Of a stretch of DNA of 64,000 bases, positions 16,197-25,305 are shown in pieces. This stretch comes from Planctomycetota bacterium (GTDB taxonomy: Bacteria > Planctomycetota > Planctomycetia > Planctomycetales > Planctomycetaceae). Position numbers and translations under genes: made by a program. Positions within the stretch are counted from its first letter, which is position 1; each line of letters opens with the position of its first letter. The stretch lies in NCBI GenBank assembly GCA_003388505.1, contig QQVO01000020.1, positions 1 to 64,000 of the forward strand, in the 5' to 3' direction. The notes under the pieces were generated by a model. It had not been told where the DNA came from and did not search any database. It saw nothing but the letters and a program-made list of their open reading frames with translations.

Positions 16197-17273
16197 ATGA
16201 AGAAAGTTTCGACGCAAGACGTTTGCCGTTCCGGGGCGGGAAGCACATCGATTCCGGTATTCCGGCTGATGATCGCGCTGTTGCCGGTTGTGTTTGCCGG
16301 CTGCGAAAAGCTGCCGCTGCCGAAGCAGACGACCAAAGAAGTCGCTGCTCCGGATTCCGCGCCGCCGCCTCCCTCGACCCCCCCCTCACCGGAGCGGACG
16401 CCCGAACAGATCGTGGAAGAATTCCAGGCTCTGCAGCCCGCCCTTCGCAACGACGAAAATCTCGAAGAGCTCTCGGAGTTGGCGTGGGCTCAGAATGAAA
16501 TGAACGAACTGATCCTGTCCGGGGGCGCGATTACAGACGGCGGGGCGAAACTGTTGCCGAAGTTCACCGCCGTCACGACGCTGCATCTGGCCCATACGCC
16601 GATCAGCGGCGCCGCCCTGGAATCCGTGACGCAGATGCCGTCCCTCGAAACGCTCGTCCTGGACGGAATATCGATCGGCGAAAAACCGTATGCCGCGCTG
16701 GCCGACGCTCCCGGCCTGACGAGCCTGAGCCTGGCGGAAACCGGCGTCGGCGATGGTGTGTTCGCGTATCTGGCCGAACTGGAGGGACTCGAATCGCTCA
16801 ATATCTCCGGGAATCCGCTGATTCTCGGAGGCGAGTTCTCCCAGCTTGTTAAGGAAGACCATTTTGCGGAACTTGTTCACCTCCAGGCGGGTGACACGCA
16901 GTTCGGCTTCTACGGCCTGCAGCAGCTTGGCCGCTTAGAGAATCTTCAGACGCTCAGCGTTGCCAAATCGGCTGTCGGCAACGAGTCGCTGCAGGGGCTC
17001 CGCCGATGCACCGCACTCAAGGAGTTGGATCTGAGCGACAACAACGTCTCGGACCAGGGCCTGACGGCGCTCACCGGGCTCAAAGACCTGGAAGTGCTGC
17101 ACCTGAAGGGATGTCTCGCGATCACCAATGACGGTCTGAAGCGGCTTCGCGGTCTGCGGAATCTGCGGCGGTTGAGCCTGGACGGAACAATGTGCACCGT
17201 CGAGGAAGCGCAGAAACTGAAAGACAGTTCCCTGACCGAAGCAACCATCACCCTCGCCGGGCAGGAACTGTAA
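16197..17273 (+). CDS. Leucine-rich-repeat lipoprotein
   Basis: A 358-residue protein starting at 16197 after AGGAGAG (16182-16188); an in-frame ATG at 16161 lacks such a site. The signal region FRLMIALLPVVFAGC gives lipobox FAGC. A Pro-rich linker (PPPPSTPPSPERTPEQ) leads to a helical cap (VEEFQALQPALRNDE) and then at least nine leucine-rich repeats of the cysteine/RI-like type, e.g. VTTLHLAHTPISGAALE, LKELDLSDNNVSDQGLTAL and LEVLHLKGCLAITNDGLKRL. Such LRR lipoproteins are abundant in planctomycetes and probably bind protein ligands at the cell surface. It ends one base before the convergent propeller gene. Confidence 0.88.
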   Translation: MKKVSTQDVCRSGAGSTSIPVFRLMIALLPVVFAGCEKLPLPKQTTKEVAAPDSAPPPPSTPPSPERTPEQIVEEFQALQPALRNDENLEELSELAWAQNEMNELILSGGAITDGGAKLLPKFTAVTTLHLAHTPISGAALESVTQMPSLETLVLDGISIGEKPYAALADAPGLTSLSLAETGVGDGVFAYLAELEGLESLNISGNPLILGGEFSQLVKEDHFAELVHLQAGDTQFGFYGLQQLGRLENLQTLSVAKSAVGNESLQGLRRCTALKELDLSDNNVSDQGLTALTGLKDLEVLHLKGCLAITNDGLKRLRGLRNLRRLSLDGTMCTVEEAQKLKDSSLTEATITLAGQEL

Positions 17274-17274
17274 T

Positions 17275-18570
17275 TCACTCGCCGGAATTTGCTTCGGCGA
17301 TGCAGAACAAATGCCGCTCTGTACGAATGAAGAGCCGGCCCCCGGCAATCGCGGGTGAAGCACAGCAGAACTCACCGACGTTGTTCTCCGCCAAGACTTC
17401 CGGTTCCGGTCCGGGACGGATGATCTTGGTGACCCCGTCGTCGTCGGTGAGATAGGCCAATCCCGCCGCGGAGATCAGCGACGCGCTGTAGTGCCGTCCC
17501 ATCCGTTCGCGCCACAAATGTTCGCCGGTCGCCGCGTCGTAGCAGTGCGCGATGCCGTCGTCGTTGGCGACCAGGAGGCAACCGGCTGCGAGAACGGGAG
17601 AGGGGACGTAACAGCGGGCTTCGGTGGAATGCCACGCCACGTGCGTCGTCGTGACGTCTCCGGCGCCGGTCGGGTCGATCGCCATCACGTGGTAGTCGGG
17701 GAACCCGCACGCCATGAAGAACCGTTCGCCGTCGAACACCATCGATGCGACAAACTGCTCAGTCGGTCCGTCGATCGTCCACAGCGTCGAACCGGTTCGC
17801 GGATCCAGGCTGGTGACGTGTTCGCTGCCGGAGAGAACCATCTGCGTTCTCCCGTCGATCTCGCGAATGATCGGCGTCACATAACTGCGGATGCCGTTGG
17901 CCCGCGGATGCTTCCAGACGATCTCTCCGGTCTCACGGTCGAGCGCTGCAATATACGAGTCGCCGTCGTGATCGCCGTTAATAATCAGCAGATCCTCGAA
18001 GATCACCGGGCAACTGCAGAACCCGTGCGCGCTGACGAAATCGCCGATGCGGACCAGCCACCGCCGGTTCCCGTCGAAATCATACGCCGCGACGACGATC
18101 CGCCCCGGAGTAATCTCCCGCGGGCTTCCGACGTTGGGAGCAGGAACGGTCGATCCGTCGACTTCGAGAAACGCGACGTAGACCGTCTTTCCATCAGTCA
18201 CGGGCGTGCCGGAAGCTCGGCTGTTGAGGTGGTGGAGAGTTTCCAGCGGACAGGTGAGCACCGTTTCCCGCCAGATCATCTCGCCCGTTGCGCTATCGAG
18301 ACAGAGCAGAACTCGCTCTTCGCTCTCTGGCAGACAGGTCACCAGGAAAACGCGATCGTTCCAGATCACCGGCGAGGAGTGCCCGTCGCCGGGAATCGCT
18401 GCTTTCCAGACGATGTTCTCGCCGGAAGCCGCGTCCCAGTGCAGCGGCGGATTTCCTTCGAGGCTGGTTCCATCGCCGCGCGGACCGCGCCAGCCAGGCC
18501 AGTTCTCGGCGTGGGCGAGCGATGTGAAGAGGGCTGCGGAGAGCGTGAGGAGGAGGAGGCGCGCGGGCAT
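17275..18570 (-). CDS. Exported PQQ/BamB-like beta-propeller protein
   Basis: A 431-residue protein with signal MPARLLLLTLSAALFTSLAH-A. The start at 18570 is chosen for that signal; an upstream in-frame start at 18630 adds basic residues only. The mature part opens with the planctomycete-typical WPGWRGPRGDGTS and contains PQQ-like blades: VLLCLDSATGEMIWRETV, YIAALDRETGEIVWKHP, VTSLDPRTGSTLWTIDG and HCYDAATGEHLWRERMG. Quinoprotein-like repeats of this kind serve as scaffolds or, in true dehydrogenases, bind PQQ; the catalytic residues of alcohol dehydrogenases are not evident. It is the last gene of the four-gene haem/propeller operon, 60 bp after the WD40 gene. Confidence 0.87.
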   Translation of the reverse strand: MPARLLLLTLSAALFTSLAHAENWPGWRGPRGDGTSLEGNPPLHWDAASGENIVWKAAIPGDGHSSPVIWNDRVFLVTCLPESEERVLLCLDSATGEMIWRETVLTCPLETLHHLNSRASGTPVTDGKTVYVAFLEVDGSTVPAPNVGSPREITPGRIVVAAYDFDGNRRWLVRIGDFVSAHGFCSCPVIFEDLLIINGDHDGDSYIAALDRETGEIVWKHPRANGIRSYVTPIIREIDGRTQMVLSGSEHVTSLDPRTGSTLWTIDGPTEQFVASMVFDGERFFMACGFPDYHVMAIDPTGAGDVTTTHVAWHSTEARCYVPSPVLAAGCLLVANDDGIAHCYDAATGEHLWRERMGRHYSASLISAAGLAYLTDDDGVTKIIRPGPEPEVLAENNVGEFCCASPAIAGGRLFIRTERHLFCIAEANSGE

Positions 18571-18630
18571 GTCGTGTGTGGGCGGCGAGGGGTGGTTGCT
18601 GCGCAGTCGAATCCGCTTGCGGTTTCGCAC

Positions 18631-21486
18631 TTAGTTGACCGCGGCGGTCTCCGCTTCCGATTCGGGGGCTGGAGGCTCAAAGGTCGTGATCGCCTGGCCG
18701 TTCGTTCCGTTCCAGACCCGAATCACACCGTCCTCCCCGGCGGCCACGACGATCGCTTCGTCCCGGCTGGCAGTGACGGCATAGACGAAGTCGGTGCTGC
18801 CGGCGAACGGCCGCCGTGGACTGCCGTTATTCGCATTGAACGTCCGAACCTGCGAGTCCCCTCCCGCCGTGACGATGATGTCCTGCACGCCGACGTAGTC
18901 CACATCCGTCACCTGTTTGTTGTACCCCGTAATCGTCCGCTGCTGTTCTCCGGTTTCCGTATTCCAGAGCTTGATGGCGTTGTCGGCGCCGGCGCTGGCA
19001 ATGACGCTGCCGTCTGCCTTCCAGGAGACGCCGAGAACGTGGTTCGTGTGTCCTTCGTACGACCGAACGAACTCGCCCGTTTCGACGTTAAATGTCTTCA
19101 CGAACTTGTCCGCCGCGCCGGAGGCGAGCAGCTTCCCGTCCCATGAGAATTCGACGTCGAAAACGGTGTCGCTGTGGGCGTCCTCGAAGGTCCGCACGAG
19201 TGATCGGTTGGCGACGTCCCACAACATCAGTTCTCCGCTGCGCGACGGGTCGCCTCCGCCGGTCGCCAGCAGAGCGCCGTCCGGGCTGAAGTCGAGACAG
19301 AGGACGCGATCGACGAAGGGCGACGCCGAGACGTCGAGCGGATTCTCTTCAGACGCGCCGAGCCGTCCCGCCAGTTTCCACTGCGGTCGCGTTTCCCAGA
19401 GGACGGTGGAATTGTCCGCCGCAGCGGACACGAGCGAGCCCCCTTCCAGAAACGCCAGCGCCGTAACCGCTGCCGTGTGTCCGGTCAGCGTTTCGAGATG
19501 TTTGCCGGTGGCGCTGTCCCAGAGATTGATCTTGCCGTCGTCGCCTGCGGTGGCGAGTTGCTTGCCGTCGGCGGAGAACGCGACGGCGCGAATCGGTTTC
19601 GGCGCTTGACCCGCCTGTTCCGTCGCCGCCGCGACCTTCGCGTCCATGTCGGTTGCGTATTGGGTTGCCGCTTCGAGCGCGGCTTTCGCTTCTTCGAGCC
19701 GCTGCTTCGAGGCGGCCAGAGCTTCGGTGGACAGGTTGATGGCCCGCTCGGCCGAAGCCACAGCGGCTTTCGCCTTGTCTCGGGCGTCAGTCTCGTTCTT
19801 CAGCGCGGTGTCCGCTTCTTCCTTCTTCTTCTTCAGCGCTTCATCTTCTGGACTGGCGGCCAACGCCTCAGCGGCCGCCTTCGCCGCTTCTTCGGCTGCC
19901 GTGACCTTGGTTTCCGCCTCGGCCAAAGCCTTGTCGGCGGCTTCCTTTTGCTCGTTGGCCTTCTTGAGCGATTCCTCGCGGCTGGTGACGTCGGTCTCGC
20001 CCGCTTTCTGCGCCGCGTCGGCCAGCGCCTGCTTGTTCTTGGCGACCGTCTGCTCGTCCGTCAACGAGATGACGGTGCGATCGAGAACCGGGTCGCCTTT
20101 GACCTCAGCCAGTTGCTGGTTGCCGGCCCGGTCCCAGACGCGGGCGAGATTGTTGGCTCCCCCCGCGGCGACCTTCGCGCCGTCCGCGGAGACCGCGATC
20201 GACGTGATCGGCCCTCCAAGATTCTGGGCGAAGGCCTGCTGGCCGTTCTCGAGATTCCAGATGCGGATCGTGGCATCGTCACTGCCCGAAAGGAGTTCAT
20301 TCGTGGTCGGCATCATCGCCAGCGCCACCACAGGACCGCCGTGACCGGTGATTTCGAGCGCCGGCTGCAGTTCCGTCTCCGGCTGCGGCAGCGGGTAGAC
20401 GCGGATCACGTTGTCGCCGTGTCCGGTGATGATCTGCGTGCCGTCCGTTGTCGTGATCAACGAACGGATCGGCGCGGGCGTGGCCGCCGTCGCGACGGGC
20501 TGCGCATCGGCGGCGTTCCAGGTGCGCACCGTGTTGTCGTCAGCGCCGGCGACGACCAGCGCGGCGTCCGGGGTAAATGCCACGGCTGTGATCGCGGCGG
20601 TATGTCCTTCCAGGACGCCGGCCGGCTGGCCTGTGGCGAGGCTCCACAGACGGATCGGACCCGCCGCGTGGGCGGTCGCGGCCAGCGTTCCATCAGCGGA
20701 AACGGCCAACGCCGTGACCGGCGCGTCGCCGGCGAAGTTCTGTAACTGAACATTCCGCTGTCGCTCCCACAGTTTGACGACGCGATACCCGGCGGAGGCG
20801 ATCAGATTACCATCAGGGCTGATCGCCAAAGCGTGAATGAAGTCACGGTGAGCGACGCCGGATCCGTAGATGGCCTCGCCGTCCTGCTGGACCGCCAGGA
20901 GTGCGGGATCGGTCAGCTCGGCGACCTGTGTTTGCGCCGGCAGATCGTAGACGACCAGACGATTGGCCCGGCCGGCGGCGATAAACCGGGCGTCCGCTGA
21001 GAGTGCAAGGCTGTAGATCGCCGTAATCGCGTCGGGGACCGGTTGCCATTTGACCGCGTCGTCCATCGGGGCGGCCATGCCCGGCTTGGCGCCGTCCTGA
21101 ATCCACTGACGCAGGATGCCCAGTTCCTCCGGAGTGAGCGGCTTGGCCGCCACCTTGTTCGGCAGCGGAGGCATGTGGGGCTCTTCCGCCCGGGCCGCCA
21201 CACTGTACAGGTAGCTGTCGTCCGGGCTTCCCTCCGTTACGTAATCGACGACTCCCTCATAAGTTTCCAGCACGAGATCGGCCTCGGCCGTCGTCTTGTT
21301 GTGGCACGCCAGACACTTCGCCTGAAACACCGGCATCACGTCGATGTTGAAATCGACCGGCCGGCCCAGATCGGGCGCCACCGGCTCAATTGCCGGCGAC
21401 GCTTCTTCCTGTGCGGAAACCGCCGATGCAAGCGTGAGCAAGACGGCAACAGAGGAAAACACTGGACTTCGCATGGCGTGACTCAT
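18631..21486 (-). CDS. Planctomycete-type cytochrome c / WD40 protein with inserted coiled coil
   Basis: A 951-residue exported protein (start 21486; 21474 gives the neater signal MRSPVFSSVAVLLTLASAVS). Residues about 38-140 form a PSCyt-type haem domain with VMPVFQAKCLACHN, where C58-x-x-C61-H62 binds c-type haem, and AEEPHMPPLPNK as the likely axial-Met segment. WD40 blades follow at about 150-470 (GHTAAITAVAFTPDAALVVA, then TVRTWNAADAQP). An Ala/Lys/Glu coiled coil interrupts them at about 480-625 (EESLKKANEQKEAADKALAE), and WD40 resumes to the end. The adjacent upstream gene carries the same kind of coil, so they may associate. Envelope location; electron transfer or sensing is possible. 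Confidence 0.88.
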   Translation of the reverse strand: MSHAMRSPVFSSVAVLLTLASAVSAQEEASPAIEPVAPDLGRPVDFNIDVMPVFQAKCLACHNKTTAEADLVLETYEGVVDYVTEGSPDDSYLYSVAARAEEPHMPPLPNKVAAKPLTPEELGILRQWIQDGAKPGMAAPMDDAVKWQPVPDAITAIYSLALSADARFIAAGRANRLVVYDLPAQTQVAELTDPALLAVQQDGEAIYGSGVAHRDFIHALAISPDGNLIASAGYRVVKLWERQRNVQLQNFAGDAPVTALAVSADGTLAATAHAAGPIRLWSLATGQPAGVLEGHTAAITAVAFTPDAALVVAGADDNTVRTWNAADAQPVATAATPAPIRSLITTTDGTQIITGHGDNVIRVYPLPQPETELQPALEITGHGGPVVALAMMPTTNELLSGSDDATIRIWNLENGQQAFAQNLGGPITSIAVSADGAKVAAGGANNLARVWDRAGNQQLAEVKGDPVLDRTVISLTDEQTVAKNKQALADAAQKAGETDVTSREESLKKANEQKEAADKALAEAETKVTAAEEAAKAAAEALAASPEDEALKKKKEEADTALKNETDARDKAKAAVASAERAINLSTEALAASKQRLEEAKAALEAATQYATDMDAKVAAATEQAGQAPKPIRAVAFSADGKQLATAGDDGKINLWDSATGKHLETLTGHTAAVTALAFLEGGSLVSAAADNSTVLWETRPQWKLAGRLGASEENPLDVSASPFVDRVLCLDFSPDGALLATGGGDPSRSGELMLWDVANRSLVRTFEDAHSDTVFDVEFSWDGKLLASGAADKFVKTFNVETGEFVRSYEGHTNHVLGVSWKADGSVIASAGADNAIKLWNTETGEQQRTITGYNKQVTDVDYVGVQDIIVTAGGDSQVRTFNANNGSPRRPFAGSTDFVYAVTASRDEAIVVAAGEDGVIRVWNGTNGQAITTFEPPAPESEAETAAVN

Positions 21487-21533
21487 TATCAGGCGGGGCC
21501 TCGCGCGGATGCACAAGAGGCTGAACTGGAGGG

Positions 21534-24500
21534 CTACTTGTTGACAGTCAGTGTGACAGGAACGTCGACGGCGGCTTCGCCGTCGAATTCCATCGAACCG
21601 CGAATCACCATGTTGGCGAGTTGACCTTCCGTCGCGTCGGCCGCAGCCGTCACCGTCAAGACGGCTTCCGTCTGGTCAGCCGGAATGGTGACCTCCGGGG
21701 CCGTCAGCCCGGAGACGCCGGGAGGCAACGGCAGAGACAACGCCACCGGTCCGGCGAAACCGTTCTGCCGCGCGGCAGTCACTTTGATCTCCATCGGCTC
21801 ACCCTGTTTGAGGGCGCCATTGTTGGGTACGGCGGCCGACAGTTTAACGGGCGCAGGCTTGACTTCGATGACGATCGGAGTCGAAGTCGGCGTGAAGTTC
21901 TTGGCTTGGGGCTTCGCCGCGTTCGCGGCGTCAGTGGCCGCCTTCTCCGCAGCCGCCCGCTTCGTTTCCAGAGCCGTTGCCTTGTCCATCGCCTCCTTTT
22001 CCGCCTTTTCGGCAGCGACCTTTGCTTCCTGAGCCGCCTTGTCGGCTGCGGTCGCGGTCTTGAGCGCTTCATCCGCCTTGGTGAGCGCTTCCTGGGCGGT
22101 CTTCAGCGCCGTTTCGGCGTCGCTGACTTTTGTGGCCGCCTCCGTCTGCTCCTTGAGAGCGACCTCGTTAGCCTGCTGCGCTTTCGTCCGCGCCTCTTCA
22201 GCCGTCGCGGCGGCGGTCTTGGCGGTGTCACGCGCCTGCTGGGCTGCGGCGAGAGCTGCGTCGGCGTCGGCCTTCTGTTTCTTCAACTCCTCGTTCTCGG
22301 GGTCGTTGGCCAAGGCTTCCGCGGCGGCTTTGGCCGTCGCCTCAGCGTCCGTCACGGTTTTCTCAGCGTCTTCAACGGCCTTCTGCGCCGTTGCGAGGGC
22401 CTCTTCGGCGGTCTTGAGCGCCGCCGCCGCGTCTGCCGCTTTCTTGTCGGCGGCGTCTTTCACTTTCCTGGCCTCCGCCAGGGCGGTGGTTGCGGTGGGA
22501 ACGGCTTTCGCAGCGGCCGCCTGCACCTCCTGGGCTTGCTTCAGTGCGGCGGCCGCCTGGGTCGCCGCCTGTGTGGCGTCGGCTTTCACTTTGGTCGCCG
22601 CCTGCGCAGACTCCATGGCCGCTTTCGCTTCAGCCGCGAGTGCCTCCTGTTCCTGCTTGAGCCGCTCCGCTTTCTCCGGGTTGCGGGCATACTGCACCTG
22701 GCCTGCCGTGGTGAGCCAGAGCGTGTGCACGCCGGGTTGGGCATTGTCCTTCACGAAGATTCGCAGCACTTTCTCCGTTTCGCCTTTGGCGGCGGCGCCG
22801 TTCGGCGCTTCGATGTTCGCGTTGTTGCGCAGGCCCGCGAAGTTGAGAGCGACCTGTTCTTCAAAACCGCTGCGGCGTTCGACGGTCACCGGCAGCAGGA
22901 TCTGGCGGCTTTGGTTGACCGTCACGCGCGTCACATCCGTCCGCACCTGGAACGGTGCGACTTCCGGCATGATCGAGAGCGCGATCGAATCAGAGAGGCG
23001 CGACGTCGCCGGGATGTTGTTGCCGCTGGCCCAGACGACCGATCCGGCTCTCACCGGATGCGCGACGTCCCGCGCTTTTTCGGCGGCCTGCGCCTCGGCC
23101 GCAGCGAGCGCCTCCTTGGCCTCAGCCACGGCCGTCTCGGCATTCTGCAGGTTCTGCACTGCCTGGTCATGCTCGGCTTGGGCCGCGTCGACCGCCTTTT
23201 GCGCTTCAGCAGCCTTCTGGGCCAGGCCTTCGTCGCCGGGATTGTCGTCCGCCGCCTTTTGCGCCGCCGCTTGCGCCTGGGTGGCCTGCTGCAGTTTCTC
23301 CGCCGCGGCGTCCCGGGCCTTCGTGAGGTCGGGGATCGGCTTCTCAGCGTTTGTGACCGCCGCCTGTGCAGCCGTGACGGCCCGAACTGCGGCAGGATCT
23401 TCTATGCGCGCCTGCCCGGAGAGTCTGATCTGATGCCAGCCCGGTGGCGCATCGACGCTCGCCGTCAAGGCCAGCGTCGCCGATGTGTCGCCCGTCCCGA
23501 TCGTCGTGCCTGGCGTCGTGACGCCCTCCGGCAGCTCGACGGCAGTGACGTCGATCGGGCCGGTGAAGCCGTCCCGCCGGAAGGCGAGGATGTTCACCGG
23601 GAAATTGTCTCCCTGGCGGAGCCCCACCGGAAACGCCTGCCCGGGAGTCGGCGCGATCGGGACGGCGACGAGTCGGAAGTCAGGCTGCTCGGGGCGAATC
23701 ACCAGCCGGTACACGAGCGACGGATTGCCGCGGATCTCCCACGCGCGGTCTCGTATTGAAACGCGGTACTTGCCGTCAGCCGGAACTTCGAGGCGGTGCA
23801 CCGCGTCATCGGTGTTCGTGTCGAAGACCAGCGGATAGAGCGTGGCGGCGACGTCGTCCTGCGCCGCCAGCCGCTGGAGGGTCTCGTTCCCCTCGGCGTC
23901 CACGACGACCTGATCGATCGTCAGATACGGGTCGGCGCGGCTGTCGATCCGCTCCGCGAACGCTTCGATGTACAGCACCTCGCCCGCAGCGGCGCTGAAT
24001 TCATAGTAGTCGACGTCGCCGATCTCGGAAAACTGGCCGGCGATGTCCGCAGGAACGGCCGCCGCCTGTGCGGTGGAGGGTTCGTTATTCGGTTCCGCCT
24101 CCAGAACTCGCGCTCCATGAGCGAGAAAGATCTGGACCGGATTCGAGGCGCCGGCCTGCGATTCCAGACGCCACGAAATCGCGTCGGTCCCTGACGACAC
24201 GGGAGACACGAATGTCTCTGCATCGAGAGGCGTTCCTTCCGCAGGCAGCGCAATGTTGACCCCGAGTTGCTCCAATGGCACGCCGTTCAGTTTCTGCTCG
24301 GTCGTCTGTCCGCCGGGAAGGTTGTATCCGTAGAGCGTGTACGACTCATTTGAGCCGGCCAGGCCGGCGGGCGGCATCACGTACTCGATGTACGGTCCCT
24401 GGTGGATCGAAAGGCGGTAGAAGTAGTCATTGCCGTTGCGGAACGTTTGATCGAAAACCCGCAACAGGTACTCGCCGGCGGCGGGAACGTCGAACACCAG

Positions 24501-25127
24501 CAGGGCGTCCTGGTCGCGATAACCCCGGGCGGCTTCCAGACGCCGCCTGCCCGTGTCGTCATACACTTCCAGAACCGCATTCATGCGGGAGTCGATCGAT
24601 TCCGCATCGCAGTCGATCACCAACCGCTGACCCGCCTCGGCGGTGAACTTGTACCAGTCGACGTCGGTGCCCCCGTCCATGCGGCCGTTCACCACCGTGC
24701 CCACTTCAAAAACGGACGGTTGCGCCGGATCGTTATTCCCCTCGGTTTCATTGACCTCCGGCCGGCTCCCCACGACGAAGCGGCGCGTGTTGCTGCCGCC
24801 GAAACGGCCTTCCGCGGCGACCTCGTACACCCCGGCCGGAACGTCGGCGGCGATGGTCACCACGAAGACGTTGGCCACGGGTTGGGGCTTGCCGTCGACT
24901 TCTTGAGTTTTCGGAACAGCCGTAATGCCCGGATGCGTGAAGTGCAGCGACTCCAATTCATCGGTGTCTTCACCCGAAGCGATCGTGACTTCGACCGTCT
25001 GGCCCGCCTGGCCGCCGGGGGGAAAGACCGAATAGATGCGGGTTTGAGGAAGCTGAGCCCAGGCGCTGGACCAGCCGCAAACGATGAGCACGGCGGCCGC
25101 AGCCGAGAACTGGCGAACACGGAACAT
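21534..25127 (-). CDS. Exported pre-peptidase C-terminal domain protein with two long coiled coils
   Basis: A 1197-residue protein. The start at 25127 follows AAGGAAG with 7-8 base spacing and gives signal MFRVRQFSAAAAVLIVCGWSS. Early residues (QLPQTRIYSVFPPGGQAGQT) are standard for planctomycete operon partners of DUF1549 proteins. Two pre-peptidase C-terminal beta domains follow (DVDWYKFTAEAGQRLVIDCD and DVDYYEFSAAAGEVLYIEAF). Coils occupy about 582-687 and 815-1075, almost entirely Ala/Lys/Glu/Thr (e.g. KTAEEALATAQKAVEDAEKT). Beta-domain sequence lies between and after them. The coils resemble the insert in the downstream WD40-cytochrome protein, including an ALANDPENEELKK segment. It is probably a structural, calcium- or glycan-binding envelope protein. 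Confidence 0.85.
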   Translation of the reverse strand: MFRVRQFSAAAAVLIVCGWSSAWAQLPQTRIYSVFPPGGQAGQTVEVTIASGEDTDELESLHFTHPGITAVPKTQEVDGKPQPVANVFVVTIAADVPAGVYEVAAEGRFGGSNTRRFVVGSRPEVNETEGNNDPAQPSVFEVGTVVNGRMDGGTDVDWYKFTAEAGQRLVIDCDAESIDSRMNAVLEVYDDTGRRRLEAARGYRDQDALLVFDVPAAGEYLLRVFDQTFRNGNDYFYRLSIHQGPYIEYVMPPAGLAGSNESYTLYGYNLPGGQTTEQKLNGVPLEQLGVNIALPAEGTPLDAETFVSPVSSGTDAISWRLESQAGASNPVQIFLAHGARVLEAEPNNEPSTAQAAAVPADIAGQFSEIGDVDYYEFSAAAGEVLYIEAFAERIDSRADPYLTIDQVVVDAEGNETLQRLAAQDDVAATLYPLVFDTNTDDAVHRLEVPADGKYRVSIRDRAWEIRGNPSLVYRLVIRPEQPDFRLVAVPIAPTPGQAFPVGLRQGDNFPVNILAFRRDGFTGPIDVTAVELPEGVTTPGTTIGTGDTSATLALTASVDAPPGWHQIRLSGQARIEDPAAVRAVTAAQAAVTNAEKPIPDLTKARDAAAEKLQQATQAQAAAQKAADDNPGDEGLAQKAAEAQKAVDAAQAEHDQAVQNLQNAETAVAEAKEALAAAEAQAAEKARDVAHPVRAGSVVWASGNNIPATSRLSDSIALSIMPEVAPFQVRTDVTRVTVNQSRQILLPVTVERRSGFEEQVALNFAGLRNNANIEAPNGAAAKGETEKVLRIFVKDNAQPGVHTLWLTTAGQVQYARNPEKAERLKQEQEALAAEAKAAMESAQAATKVKADATQAATQAAAALKQAQEVQAAAAKAVPTATTALAEARKVKDAADKKAADAAAALKTAEEALATAQKAVEDAEKTVTDAEATAKAAAEALANDPENEELKKQKADADAALAAAQQARDTAKTAAATAEEARTKAQQANEVALKEQTEAATKVSDAETALKTAQEALTKADEALKTATAADKAAQEAKVAAEKAEKEAMDKATALETKRAAAEKAATDAANAAKPQAKNFTPTSTPIVIEVKPAPVKLSAAVPNNGALKQGEPMEIKVTAARQNGFAGPVALSLPLPPGVSGLTAPEVTIPADQTEAVLTVTAAADATEGQLANMVIRGSMEFDGEAAVDVPVTLTVNK

Positions 25128-25305
25128 CGGGTTCTTCCTTTCCGCAGGCAGGAACACCGCCGAGGAGGGATGACGGGCCGGCAGGACGGACGTCCGGAGC
25201 GGTGGGATGGTCATGCAACAGAGCCGGACGACCTCCGATGTCGACCGCGTTTTCAACGGACCGGCTGCGCCGACGTGCGCCGGCCGGCCGTTCCCGCGCA
25301 CAACG

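Noticed and set aside
17491-20745. Plus-strand frames of 551 and 422 codons
   Set aside because: Antisense to the PQQ-propeller and WD40-cytochrome genes, which have signal peptides and recognisable repeats; no motif in the plus-strand frames.
21621-23759. A 712-codon plus-strand frame and an overlapping 464-codon frame
   Set aside because: Antisense of the Ala/Lys/Glu coiled coils of the 21534 gene; the composition (Arg/Leu/Gly or Ala/Ser-rich) is what reversing such codons produces.
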